A DNA stretch of 64,000 bases. Origin: Spisula solida (lineage: Eukaryota; Mollusca; Bivalvia; Venerida; Mactridae). Both the position numbers and the translations under genes were made by a program. Numbering within the stretch: position 1 is the first letter of the stretch; each line of letters opens with the position of its first letter. The stretch covers positions 62,001-126,000 of the forward strand of contig OX365948.1 in NCBI GenBank assembly GCA_947247005.1, read 5' to 3'. Of the stretch, positions 1 to 12,531 are shown one piece after another. The notes beneath the pieces are model-generated. The model did not search any database, had not been told where the DNA came from, and saw only the letters and a program-made list of their open reading frames with translations.

Positions 1-540
1 GTGTTGCCGACTGTTACATTTGTTGTCCACTGTTACATCTGTTGCCCACTGTTACATGTGTTGCCGACTGTTACATGTGTTACCGACTATTACATTTGTT
101 GCCCACTGTTACATATGTTGCCGACTGTTACATGTGTTGCCGACTGTTACATGTGTTGCCGACTGTTACATGTGTTGCCGACTGTTACATTTGTTGTCCA
201 CTGTTACATCTGTTGCCCACTGTTATATGTGTTGCCGACGGTTACATTTGATGCCGACTGTTACATCTGTTGCCCACTGTTACATGTGTTGCCGACTGTT
301 ACATTTGTTGCCCACTGTTACATGTGTTGCCCACTGTTACATGTGTTGCCCACTGTTACATGTATTGCCGACTGTTACTTCTGTTGCCGACATTTACATT
401 TGTTGCCGACTGTTACATTTTTTGCCAAAAGTTACATTTGTAGCCGACTGTTACATCTGTTTCCGATTGTTACCTTTTTGCCGGCTGTTACCTGTGTTGC
501 CCATTGTTACATTCGTTGCCGTTTCTTCTATTTGTTGCCG
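1..540. repeat. 19-bp minisatellite array, about 28 copies
   Basis: Unit gttgccgactgttacatgt repeats with a 19-bp period and interchanges mainly at cc/gc and gt/tt. The array starts before the window edge and decays after about 480. Open frames across it are a by-product of a stop-poor unit and are not a gene: the translations are cysteine/leucine-rich repeats in all frames. Confidence 0.95.
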
Positions 541-549
541 ACTGACCGC

Positions 550-1372
550 CCAATCTTTGAATGTTTTCACGAGAAACTGGCTCCTAATCTTCGGTTTTTC
601 CACAAGACACTGGCCGCCTAATCTACAATTGTTTCCACGAGAACCTGGCCGCATAATCTTGCAATGTTTCCACGAGAACCTGACCGCCTAATCTTACAAT
701 ATTTCCACGGGACACTTGCCGCCTAATCTTGCAATGTTTCCACGAGAACCTGGCCGCCTAATCTTACAATGTTTCCACGAGAACCTGGTCGCCTAATCTT
801 ACAATGTTTCCACGAGAACTTGGCCGCCTAATCTTACAATGTTTCCACGAGAACCTGGTCGCATAATCTTGCAATGCTTCCACGAGAACCTGGCCGCCTA
901 ATCTAGCAATGTTACCACGAGAACCTGGCCGCCTAATATAGCAATGTTTCCACGAGAAACTTGCCGCCTAATCTAGCAATGTTTCCACGAGAGACATGCC
1001 GCCTAATCTAGCAATGTTTCCACGAGAACCTGGCCGCCTAATCTAGCAATGTTTCCACGAGAACCTGGCCGCCTAATCTTACAATGTTTCCACGAGAACC
1101 TGGTCGCATAATCTTGCAATGCTTCCACGAGAACCTGGCCGCCTAATCTAGCAATGTTACCACGAGAACCTGGCCGCCTAATATAGCACTGTTTCCACGA
1201 GAAACTTGCCGCCTAATCTAGCAATGTTTCCACGAGAGACATGCCGCCTAATCTAGCAATGTTTCCACGAGAACCTGGCCGCCTAATCTAGCAATGTTTC
1301 CACGAGAACCTGGCCGCCTAATCTAGTAATGTTTCCACGAGAAACTTGCCGCCTAATCTAGCAATGTTTCCA
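550..1372. repeat. 35-bp satellite array with a 7-unit higher-order repeat
   Basis: About 23 copies of a 35-bp unit of the form gcctaatcttacaatgtttc + cacgagaacctggcc. Diagnostic variants (gcataatctt, gttaccacg, gagacatgcc) recur in the same order 245 bp apart (861 and 1106), so a block of seven units has been duplicated as one. Confidence 0.93.
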
Positions 1373-1849
1373 CTGAAACGTTCTATTATCTCATCCTTTA
1401 AAACAACATTCCACGGAGAATAATGTTCACTCTATGTTTCTTTGTCGACGACTACATAGCGCCATGATGTGTGAATGAAAGAAGCCGTCATTGGGGGTTA
1501 GACATCATTCTAATCCTCGTATTTTGGGGAACAATCGATTCAGTAATAAACATGCACATTGGTCTAACAAAGCTCTATGCAAATCTTCTACCATAACCAG
1601 TCCCACGGGAGTTGATTTTCAGGAAAAGTACTATTGCAGAATGGATAGCTCCATTTATCTGACAGCTATAGAAATTAATGATATATTTTAGTTTTCATAT
1701 ATACCGTTGTACGCCCACAAAACGCCAAGAGAGATTTGGTTGACATGTTTTGTATATAGAAAGGGATGACCATCGTCACAAGATACAAATATGCCTTTTT
1801 CTGAGGCGTTCACAGCTTTTGGTAACCAATAGGTCTGGTTCTTCCTGGG
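1373..1849. other. Non-repetitive spacer, no gene seen
   Basis: Sequence between two satellite arrays. No splice-bounded coding exon, no RNA gene and no terminal inverted repeats recognised. Confidence 0.6.
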
Positions 1850-3575
1850 AGGGCTAACATCATTGCCGTATTAAGGAGTGCTAACAGCATTGCCGCATTG
1901 TGGAGTGCTAACATCATTGTCACATTGTGGAGTGCTAACATCATTGCCTCATTGTGGAGTGCTAACACCATTGCCACACCCAGGAGTGCTAACATCATTG
2001 TCACACCCAGGAGTGCTAACATCATTGCCGCATTGTAGAGTACTAACACCATTGCCGCACTGTGGAGTGCTAACATCATTGCAACATTGTAGAGTGCTAA
2101 CATAATTGCCATATCAAGGAGTGCTAACATCATTACTACTTGTGGAGTGCTAACATCATTGCCGCATTGTGGAGTGCTAACATCATTGCTACATTGGGGA
2201 GTGCTAACATAATTGCCACATTGGGGAGTGCTAATATCATTGCCAAATTGTAGAGTGCTAACATAATCGCCATATCCAGGAGTGCTAATATCATTACTAC
2301 ATTGTCGAGTGCTAACACCATTGCCGCACTGTGGAGTGCTAACATCATTGCAACATTGTAGAGTGCTAACATAATTGCCATATCAAGGAGTGCTAACATC
2401 ATTACTACTTGTGGAGTGCTAACATCATTGCCGCATTGTGGAGTGCTAACATCATTGCTACATTGGGGAGTGCTAACATAATTGCCACATTGGGGAGTGC
2501 TAATATCATTGCCAAATTGTAGAGTGCTAACATAATCGCCATATCCAGGAGTGCTAATATCATTACTACATTGTCGAGTGCTAACACCATTGCTACATTG
2601 GGGAGTGCTAACATCATTGTCACATTCGGGAGTGCTAACATCATTGCCACATTGTAGAGTGCTAACATAATTGCCATATCCAGGAGTGCTAACAGCATTA
2701 CTACATTGTGGAGTGCTAACATCATTGCCGCATTGTGGAGGGCTAACATCATTGCTACATTGGGGAGTGCTAACATCATTGCCACATTGGGGAGTGCTAA
2801 CATCATTGCCACATTGTAGAGTGCTAACATCATTGCCATATCCAGGAGTGCTAATATCATTACTACATTGTGGAGTGCTAACATCATTGCTACATTGGGG
2901 AGTGCTAACATCATTGCCAAATGGTGGAGTGCTAACATCATTGATACACTCAGGAGTGCTAACATCATTGCCACATTGTGGAGTGCTAACACCATTGCCA
3001 CATTGTGGAGTTCTAACATCATTAATACATTGTGGAGTGTTTACATCATTGCCACACCCAGGAGTGCTAACATCAATACCACATTGTGGAGTGCTAACAT
3101 CATTGCCACATTGTGGAGTTCTTACACCATTGCCATATCCAGGAGTGCTAACATCATTGCCACATTGTGGAGTTCTACCATCATTGATACACTCAGGAGT
3201 GCTAACATCATTGCCACATTGTGGAGTGCTAACACCATTGCCACATGGTGGAGTGCTACATCATTGATACACTCAGGAGTGCTAACATCATTGCCACATT
3301 GTGGAGTGCTAACACCATTGCCACATTGTGGAGTTCTAACATCATTGATACATTCAGGAGTGCTAACATCATTGCCACATTGTGGAGTGCTAACACCATT
3401 GCCACATTGTGGAGTTGTAACATCATTGATACATTCAGGAGTGCTAACATCATTGCCACATTGTGGAGTGCTAACATCATTGCCACATTGTGGAGTGCTA
3501 ACATCATTGCCACATTGTGGAGTGCTAACATCATTGCCACATTGTGGAGTGCTAACATCATTGCCACAAAGCGTT
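1850..3575. repeat. 27-bp satellite array, about 64 copies
   Basis: Unit gtgctaacatcattgccaca + ttgtgga (27 bp). Because 27 is a multiple of 3, frames stay open for long distances on both strands, giving nine-residue periodic translations (GVLTSLPHC forward, MMLALHNVA reverse). A block of about ten units (269 bp, one unit lacking 1 bp) is duplicated around 2141 and 2410. The simultaneous openness on both strands argues against a protein. Confidence 0.95.
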
Positions 3576-5205
3576 CCACATATTGGCGATGATTGTCGGT
3601 TATCTCACATTGAGCTTGACATATAAAGTAAGAAGTGGTTTTTGGAAAAGCATTAATAATGAGACCTGAGCGTGAACATAAAATGCTCGGTAAACTTTGA
3701 ATGGTATGATGCCATAGATAGCGCGTTTTACTTATGCCGCAGAACATAGGATGATGTATCAGCATTGAGGTTATATAAGCTCCGTTCGTGGCGTGAAATT
3801 TGCAACGAAATCAACTACTAGTGTTTTATTAACTGATAACTGAAATATTTGAAACAAGAGGTGTCAGTCCAACGTTCACAAAGTAACAATCTTACAATTG
3901 TCCTTTTATCAACATGTACGAAACTTAAAGGTTCTGACTCACAAAGTGTGCTAAAAAATTTGTATGATGTGATTTACCTACCTTACTAAGTATTTATGTA
4001 ATAGAAAGCCACTGACGTTTGCTTTATGAATGACGTGTTGCAAATAAGCAATTAAAACCACTATCGATATCGCGCACTCGCTATTTTTCCTTCAACGTAG
4101 TTTTCCTTTAAAAAATAACGCAGATTTTCTTTCCAACATGCCTTGTACATTACATGTATTTATAAAAGGTTAAAACTATAATACCATGGTCAAGAAATAC
4201 ATCTGCAATGGAAAGCAAAGGTTGAAACTCTGTTAGCCAGATCTGATAGTTATGTGCTAGCCAGATCTGATAGTTATGTGCTAGCCAGATCTGATAGTTA
4301 TGTGCTAGCTAGCATCAATATAAGTATTTAAGCTCCGTGATTGCTTGCATGTTACATGTTCTAACTAGCAAACGTTTGGCTGTATAATTGAATAGTTATA
4401 GGAAGGAGTTTATCAAATACACCGTACTATGAAATCAATGTTGTTATACTATTATGTTATTATCTAGTATTCTCCTCTGTTGAGTAGTGTTACTTTCACC
4501 TATAAGAGTTGATATAATAGGAATAAATTGGATTACTGACAATAACTGATTTCATTATACCTTGTAGGTGACAATATGTAGCTGGAATAATAAGCTGGTA
4601 GTTTTAATGACATATGTTTGTTATACCACTTTCTGGCATGTATTACACAGACATGATGTCCATAATATTGGATGCTCTGTTCTGATTAGACACATTTGTC
4701 ATACTAGTGTCAGTATTAAAGAATTGTGCCATTGTTTACTCTACTCAGAAGAAATATATAATATGACCTTATTTAAACAACCTGTCAATAGACGATCATA
4801 CAAGATAGCTTAAACAGATATTTAATTTCAGGTATATTCAATACAAAATGACCGAAAGCATGTAGTTGCATAAATAAGTAAGTCATCAATTCATCTGAAG
4901 TATATTTCACATAACCGAGAGACTTTCTGATACCACCATGCTTCCAATCGGAAAGTTGATGATTTTAGACTTCAAATGGTATAAAGGGATTCTTACTAAT
5001 GGGCAACAATTGTAAAACAATTGTTTTGAATACGAACATGCAATGAACAGAGTCCCTAATGTGACAAAACATAAATCTCAATTAATAAGTTGTTTCGCAA
5101 ATGATGTAAAATAAATAAATTTGAATTAAATGTACATGTAGAAGTTGTCAGTTGCCTGTGGAAGACTAAGTAAGTTCTGGTATATAAATTAATTCCAAGA
5201 AAACA
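3576..5205. other. Intergenic, no gene seen
   Basis: AT-rich sequence between the 27-bp and 40-bp arrays. The only structure noticed is a 24-bp triplication at 4234-4306. An 81-codon open frame at 4568-4813 has no recognisable domain and no splice context, so I do not call it. Confidence 0.6.
4234..4306. repeat. 24-bp tandem triplication
   Basis: Three adjacent, near-identical copies of tagccagatctgatagttat + gtgc. Identity between copies suggests a recent event. Confidence 0.9.
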
Positions 5206-8200
5206 AGTCATAGTGTGTGGACCTTTTATATGGCTGAACGACAGTGAGCATAGCGTGTGGACTGTTTATATGACTGAACGACAGTGAGCATAGCGTGTGG
5301 ACTGTTTATATGACTGAACGACAGCGAGCATAGCGTGTGGACTGTTTATATGACTGAACGACAGTGAACATAGCGTGTGGACTGTTTATATGACTGAACG
5401 ACAGTGAGCATAGCGTGTGGACTGTTTATATGGCTGAACGACAGTGAGCATAGCGTGTGGACTGTTTATATGACTGAACGACAGTGAGCATAGCGTGTAG
5501 ACTGTTTATATGACTGAACGACAGTGAGCATAGTGTGTGGACTGTTTATATGGCTGAACGACAGTGAGCATAGTGTGTGGACTGTTTATATGACTGAACG
5601 ACAGTGAGCATAGCGTGTTGACTGTTAATATGACTGAACGACAATGAGCATAGCGTGTGGACTGTTAATATGACTGAACGACAGCGAGCATAGCGTGTGG
5701 ACGGTTTATATGACTGAACGACAGTGAGCATAGCGTGTGGACTGTTTATATGGCTGAACGACAGTGAGCATAGCGTGTAGACTGTTTATATGACTGAACG
5801 ACAGCGAGCATAGCGTGTGGACTGTTTATATGACTGAACGACAGTGAGCATAGCGTGTGGACTGTTTATATGGCTGAACGACAGTGAGCATAGCGTGTGG
5901 ACTGTTTATATGACTGAACGACAGTGAGCATAGCGTGTGGACTGTTTATATGGCTGAACGACAGTGAGCATAGCGTGTGGACTGTTTATATGACATAACG
6001 ACAATGAGCATAGTGTGTGGACTGTTTATATGACTGAACGACAGTGAGCATAGTGTGTGGACTGTTTATATGGCTGAACGACAGTGAACATAGCGTGTGG
6101 ACTGTTTGTATGACTGAACGACAGTGAGCATAGCGTGTGGACTGTTTATATGCCTGAACGACAGTGAGCATAGCGTGTGGACTGTTCATATGGCTGAACG
6201 ACAGTGAGCATAGTGTGTTGACTGTTTATATGACTGAACGAGCGTGAGCATAACGTGTTGACTGTTAATATGACTGAACGACAATGAGCATAGCGTGTGG
6301 ACTGTTTATATGACTGAACGACAGTGAGCATAGCGTGTGGACTGTTTATATGACTGAACGACAGTGAGCATAGTGTGTGGACTGTTTATATGACTGAACG
6401 ATAGTGAGCATAGTGTGAGGACTGTTTATATGACTGAACGACAGTGAGCATAGCGTGTGGACTGTTTATATGACTGAACGACAGTGAGCATAGCGTGTAG
6501 ACTGTTTATATGACTGAACGACAGTGAGCATAGCGTGTAGACTGTTTATATGGCTGAACGACAGTGAGCATAGCGTGTAGACTGTTTATATGACTGAACG
6601 ACAGTGAGCATAGCGTGTAGACTGTTTATATGACTGAACGACAGTGAGCATAGCGTGTAGACTGTGTGTATGTCCGAACGACAGTGAGCATAGTGTGTGG
6701 ACTGTTTATATGGCTGAACGACAGTGAGCATAGCGTGTAGACTGTGTGTATGTCCGAACGACAGTGAACATAGCGTGTAGACTGTTTATATGGCTGAACG
6801 ACAGTGAGCATAGCGTGTAGACTGTTTATATGACTGAACGACAGTGAGCATAGCGTGTAGACTGTGTGTATTTCCGAACGACAGTGAGCATAGCGTGTAG
6901 ACTGTGTGTATGTCCGAACGACAGTGAGCATAGCGTGTAGACTGTTTATATGGCTGAACGACAGTGAGCATAGCGTGTAGACTGTTTATATGACTGAACG
7001 ACAATGAGCATAGCGTGTAGACTGTGTGTATGTCCGAACGACAGTGAGCATAGCGTGTAGACTGTTTATATGGCTGAACGACAGTGAGCATAGCGTGTAG
7101 ACTGTTTATATGACTGAACGACAGTGAGCATAGCGTGTAGACTGTGTGTATGTCCGAACGACAATGAACATAGCGTGTAGACTGTTTATATGGCTGAACG
7201 ACAGTGAGCATAGCGTGTAGACTGTTTATATGACTGAACGACTGTGAGCATAGCGTGTGGACTGTTAATATGACTGAACGACAGCGAGCATAGCGTGTGG
7301 ACTGTTTATATGACTGAATGACAGTGAGCATAGCGTGTGGACTGTTTATATGGCTGAACGACAGTGAGCATAACGTGTGGACTGTTTATATGACATAACG
7401 ACAATGAGCATAGTGTGTGGACTGTTTATATGACTGAACGACAGTGAGCATAGTGTGTGGACTGTTTATATGGCTGAACGACAGTGAACATAGCGTGTGG
7501 ACTGTTTGTATGACTGAACGACAGTGAGCATAGCGTGTGGACTGTTTATATGCCTGAACGACAGTGAGCATAGCGTGTGGACTGTTCATATGGCTGAACG
7601 ACAGTGAGCATAGTGTGTTGACTGTTTATATGACTGAACGAGCGTGAGCATAACGTGTTGACTGTTAATATGACTGAACGACAATGAGCATAGCGTGTGG
7701 ACTGTTTATATGACTGAACGACAGTGAGCATAGCGTGTGGACTGTTTATATGACTGAACGACAGTGAGCATAGTGTGTGGACTGTTTATATGACTGAACG
7801 AGAGTGAGCATAGTGTGTGGACTGTTTATATGACTGAACGACAGTGAGCATAGCGTGTGGACTGTTTATATGACTGAACGACAGTGAGCATAGCGTGTAG
7901 ACTGTTTATATGACTGAACGACAGTGAGCATAGCGTGTGGACTGTTTATATGGCTGAACGACAGTGAGCATAGCGTGTAGACTGTGTGTATTTCCGAACG
8001 ACAGTGAGCATAGCGTGTGGACTGTTCATATGGCTGAACGACAGTGAGCATAGTGTGTTGACTGTTTATATGACTGAACGAGCGTGAGCATAACGTGTTG
8101 ACTGTTAATATGACTGAACGACAATGAGCATAGCGTGTGGACTGTTTATATGACTGAACGACAGTGAGCATAGCGTGTGGACTGTTTATATGACTGAACG

Positions 8201-9483
8201 ACAGTGAGCATAGTGTGTGGACTGTTTATATGACTGAACGAGAGTGAGCATAGTGTGTGGACTGTTTATATGACTGAACGACAGTGAGCATAGCGTGTGG
8301 ACTGTTCATATGACTGAACGACAGTGAGCATAGCGTGTAGACTGTTTATATGACTGAACGACAGTGAGCATAGCGTGTGGACTGTTTATATGGCTGAACG
8401 ACAGTGAGCATAGCGTGTAGACTGTGTGTATTTCCGAACGACAGTGAGCATAGCGTGTAGACTGTGTGTATGTCCGAACGACAGTGAGCATAGCGTGTAG
8501 ACTGTTTATATGGCTGAACGACAGTGAGCATAGCGTGTAGACTATTATATGACTGAACGACAGTGAGCATAGCGTGTAGACTGTGTGTATGTCCGAACGA
8601 CAATGAACATAGCGTGTAGACTGTTTATATGGCTGAACGACAGTGAGCATAGCGTGTAGACTGTTTATATGACTGAACGACAGTGATCATAGCGTGTAGA
8701 CTGTTTATATGTCCGAACGACAGTGAGCATTGCGTGTAGACTGTTAATATGGCTGAACGACAGTGAGCATAGCGTGTAGACTGTTTATATGATTGAACGA
8801 CAGTGAGCATAGCGTGTAGACTGTTTATATGACTGAACGACAGTGAGCATAGCGTGTAGACTGTGTGTATGTCCGAACGACAGTGAGCATTGCGTGTAGA
8901 CTGTTTATATGACTGAACGACAGTGAGCATAGTGTGTGGACTGTTTATATGACTGAACGACAGTGAGCATAGCGTGTAGACTGTTTATATGTCCGAACGA
9001 CAGTGAGCATTGCGTGTAGACTGTTAATATGGCTGAACGACAGTGAGCATAGCGTGTAGACTGTTTATATGATTGAACGACAGTGAGCATAGCGAGTAGA
9101 CTGTTTATATGACTGAACGACAGTGAGCATAGCGTGTAGACTGTGTGTATGTCCGAACGACAGTGAGCATAGCGTGTAGACTGTTTATATGACTGAACGA
9201 CAGTGAGCATAGTGTGTGGACTGTTTATATGACTGAACGACAGTGAGCATAGCGTGTAGACTGTGTGTATGTCCGAACGACAGTGAGCATTGCGTGTAGA
9301 CTGTTTACATGGCTGAACGACAGTGAGCATAGCGTGTAGACTGTTTATATGACTGAACGACAGTGAGCATAGCGTGTAGACTGTGTGTATGTCCGAACGA
9401 CAGTGAGCATAGCGTGTAGACTCTGTGTATGTCCGAACGACAGTGAGCATAGCGTGTGGACTGTGTGTATGTCCGAACGACAG
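5206..9483. repeat. 40-bp satellite array, about 107 copies
   Basis: Unit gactgtttatatgactgaac + gacagtgagcatagcgtgtg (40 bp). Two main variant classes occur: tttatatgRctgaacg and gtgtgtatgtccgaacg. Between about 6650 and 7230 the variants alternate with a three-unit (120-bp) period. A run of distinctive variants at 5980-6370 recurs at 7380-7770, exactly 1400 bp (35 units) later, and part of it again at about 8020-8290. A single-base deletion near 8542 shifts the register. Confidence 0.97.
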
Positions 9484-10173
9484 TTGACCATAAGCGTCCT
9501 ATGGATACGAAAGAAAAACAACGTTCGAGATTAAATCAGAGGCAAACGATTTATCTTTTTCTGTGCATGTATAAACAAGACAGCGTTGAGCCGTTCCTGC
9601 ATGAAGTCAATAACTGTCAGAAGTTCGGATGCTAAGATTGTCTGAAATCTCATTAAAGTCTGGTGTAGTCACTGTTAATCAAGAACAATGTTATAGATAA
9701 TGGCCATGTCCGTCGTACTATACGTGTTTCTTGATAAATACATATTGTCAGTTCTGCCAGAGTAAAGTTAATGTCGCTCATGTTATGTTCTCGTGTGAGC
9801 CTATCAGTTACATGCGGAAGAGATATGTGAACTTACTAATTTTAATAAAAAAAGCTTAAATATGACAGACAAATATGGATTTCAACCTTACAAAGAATAC
9901 AACTGAAAAATAGCAATTTGAAAGCCAATGGATGTTGATATTAGAGCATTGGTAAGGGGAGGTCACTGCTCTATAGATTCAAGCTAAGTAGTTTAAGCAG
10001 AATGATCTCCCTTAACAGACGGTATAACATTTCTAAACGGTTTTCCATCATCACTGATATATTTTGATATTAACATGACGAATCATCCAAATATATCCGT
10101 TCTTGTTACTAAAAGCATGTAAGCGGTGTTTACTATTTGCTTTCAATGGATTACGGAGATTTTTCAGTGAAAA

Positions 10174-10223
10174 TAACAGTGAAAATAACAGTGAAATTAC
10201 CACTTTGTTATTTTCACTGTTTT
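10174..10223. repeat. Short inverted repeat
   Basis: Tandem cagtgaaaataa units at 10174-10200 face gttattttcactgtttt at 10206-10223 and would form a stem of about 16 bp. Confidence 0.75.
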
Positions 10224-10404
10224 AGAAGCTGGTTCCAGTATCGTTCAGAAAAAGAAACGTAACGTCAACGACGCCGGGCTTTAAAATGTACGTTACATCA
10301 TCATGAAGTCACAATTGTCACGTCGTGACGTTCCAATTTCGACGTGATTTTTCCAATTAAGCCAATTACAGTACACTTTTAAGAGAAATTAAAGCATATA
10401 ATAA

Positions 10405-10505
10405 ACAGAAAATTTGTTGATTTTTGCTGAAAGATCAATTTTATTTCACTCGTGATCACGTGAACCCTCGATGAAATAAATACGATCTTACACCAAAATC
10501 AACAA
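10405..10505. mobile_element. Foldback element remnant
   Basis: Arms containing tttgttgattttt...tttatttcactcg and gatgaaataaa...aaaatcaacaaat face each other around gatcacgtg. The outer edge caaatatcctct matches the edge of the foldback inserted at 11965, so both may belong to one family. Confidence 0.6.
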
Positions 10506-11140
10506 ATATCCTCTATGTATTTATCAAATAAAACACACACCTTATTTACCTTTTCATAGTAGTTTCTGTTTAAAACTATATTATAAAACCAATACATACA
10601 CTTGAAAATTAATTTGATTTCACTATTTATTGTCCACAATATTGAATATTTTATATAAATTGTATAGATCTAGGACATTTTCTTTCATTTTTATTCATTT
10701 CTACGTATACATGTACGTTGCTAAGTAATTGATAGTCATTTTACAATTAATATAGAGATTGAGTTAAATAAAAATGCATAAACTTTAAATTATCTTTAAT
10801 ATAACGCGTGCATTGAATTAAAACCAAATGAACTCAATATGGCTTAAATAGACATCATATTTAACAAATGTTCGATGTCATTTTAAGTACCTCATAATAT
10901 TATAGTTGCTTTAAGGGGAGTTAAATATTTTCAAGTCATAAACGGCGATCAGATAACCTAACCAGTAATAATTGTACATGTACAGTATAATTATATCAGA
11001 AGTAATTTCCTCTCCCGTTTGCAAACAGACATATTCGTATGGAGAACATGACCATAGCCTGTGACATGGAAGAGCATAATATACACGATTCTTTATTCAA
11101 ACCAGGATATCTTGGAGGACACGTATGTGTCCTATCCTAC

Positions 11141-11966
11141 AGTCATTCCACATGACATATAATATATAGCATCCATATAAACAGCGCGGTGTCCTACCCT
11201 ACAGCCGTTCCACATAACAGATAATATATAGCATCCATATAAATAGCGCGGTGTCCTACCCTACAGCCGTTCCACATGACATATAATATATAACATCCAT
11301 ATAAATAGCGCGGTGTCCTACCCTACAGTCATTCTACATGACAGATAATATATAGCATCCATATAACAGCGCGGTGTCCTATCCTACAGTCATTCCACAT
11401 AACAGATAATATATAGCATCCATATAAACAGCGCGGTGTCCTATCCTACAGTCATTCCACATAACAGATAATATATAGCATCCATATAAACAGCGCGGTG
11501 TCCTATCCTACAGTCATTCCACATGACAGATAATATATAGCATCCATATAAACAGCGCGGTGTCCTACCCTACAGTCATTCCACATAACAGATAATATAT
11601 AGCATCCATATAAACAGCGCGGTGTCCTATCCTACAGTCATTCCACATAACAGATAATATATAGCATCCATATAAACAGCGCGGTGTCCTATCCTACAGT
11701 CATTCCACATGACAGATAATTTATAGCATCCATATAAACAGCGCGGTGTCCTATCCTACAGCCATTCCACATGACATATAATATATAGCATCCATATAAA
11801 CAGCGCGGTGTCCTATCCTACAGTCATTCCACATAACAGATAATATATAGCATCCATATAAACAGCGCGGTGTCCTATCCTACAGTCATTCCACATAACA
11901 GATAATATATAGCATCTATATAAACAGCGCGGTGTCCTATCCTACAGTCATTCCACATGACAGATA
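11141..11966. repeat. 62-bp satellite array, left block
   Basis: About 13 copies of a 62-bp unit containing cagcgcggtgtcctatccta, cagtcattccacataacaga and taatatatagcatccatata. It is continuous in register and composition with 12532-14010; the two blocks are one array split by an insertion. Confidence 0.95.
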
Positions 11967-12531
11967 AATAGAGGATATTTGTTTGTTTTGATTGAATATG
12001 GTTTATATCTCATCGTGTAGTGATAAAATTCAATATTTTCAAGAGCGCGTAGCGCGAGTGAAAATATTAAAATTTTATCACTACAAGATGAGATATTAAC
12101 CATATTCAATCAAAACAAACAAATATTCTATTTATTTAATGCTTATATGGTGTCAAAACTGGTACTATTTATGCCGAATTACCACTGTGGTTAGGTTACG
12201 TATGAATATGTTAGTCCATTCATACTTTTCATTTCAAAATCCGCCATCTTGGATTATGGTGAATAGGTGAAAACGACTTTTTTGAGAATTTTGCATTAAA
12301 TCATACACCAACTTGTCGGAAATGGCCTAACTAAGAATAAAAACCCCCGCATGACATGTTTCCGTTCAGTAATAAAAGAGTTACAGACATTTTAGTGTTG
12401 AGATTTTGGTAAATTAAAGTAGTCCCTGTGAGGGGGCGGAGCTTATATCAGTCACATTGTAGGTGATAACCAGTGACTGATATAGGTTTTATTACACTGA
12501 TAGAACTCCATATCTCATCAGTTAGCATTAA
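11965..12531. mobile_element. Non-autonomous foldback insertion splitting the 62-bp array
   Basis: The first about 170 bp form a long imperfect palindrome: the left arm starts gaggatatttgtttgttttg, the right arm ends caaaacaaacaaatattcta, and the loop is agagcgcgtagcgcgag. A further hairpin (tatatcagtcac ... gtgactgatata) lies near 12447-12485. Array sequence resumes directly at 12532 (taatatatagcatcc). Left flank gataa and right flank taatatatag suggest a short taa target duplication. No coding capacity. Confidence 0.75.

Larger units (their letters stand above)
9484..11140. other. Unique AT-rich spacer with two foldbacks
   Basis: No coding exon recognised. It contains a short hairpin (10174-10223) and a foldback (10405-10505), listed separately. 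Confidence 0.6.

Noticed and set aside
5546..9450. Reverse-strand frames with Met-Leu-Thr-Val-Val-Gln periods
   Set aside because: Shadows of the 40-bp satellite. Identical frames recur because array blocks are duplicated.
5206..9483. CRISPR-like array
   Set aside because: There are no unique spacers; the 40-bp units are directly tandem and the genome is eukaryotic.
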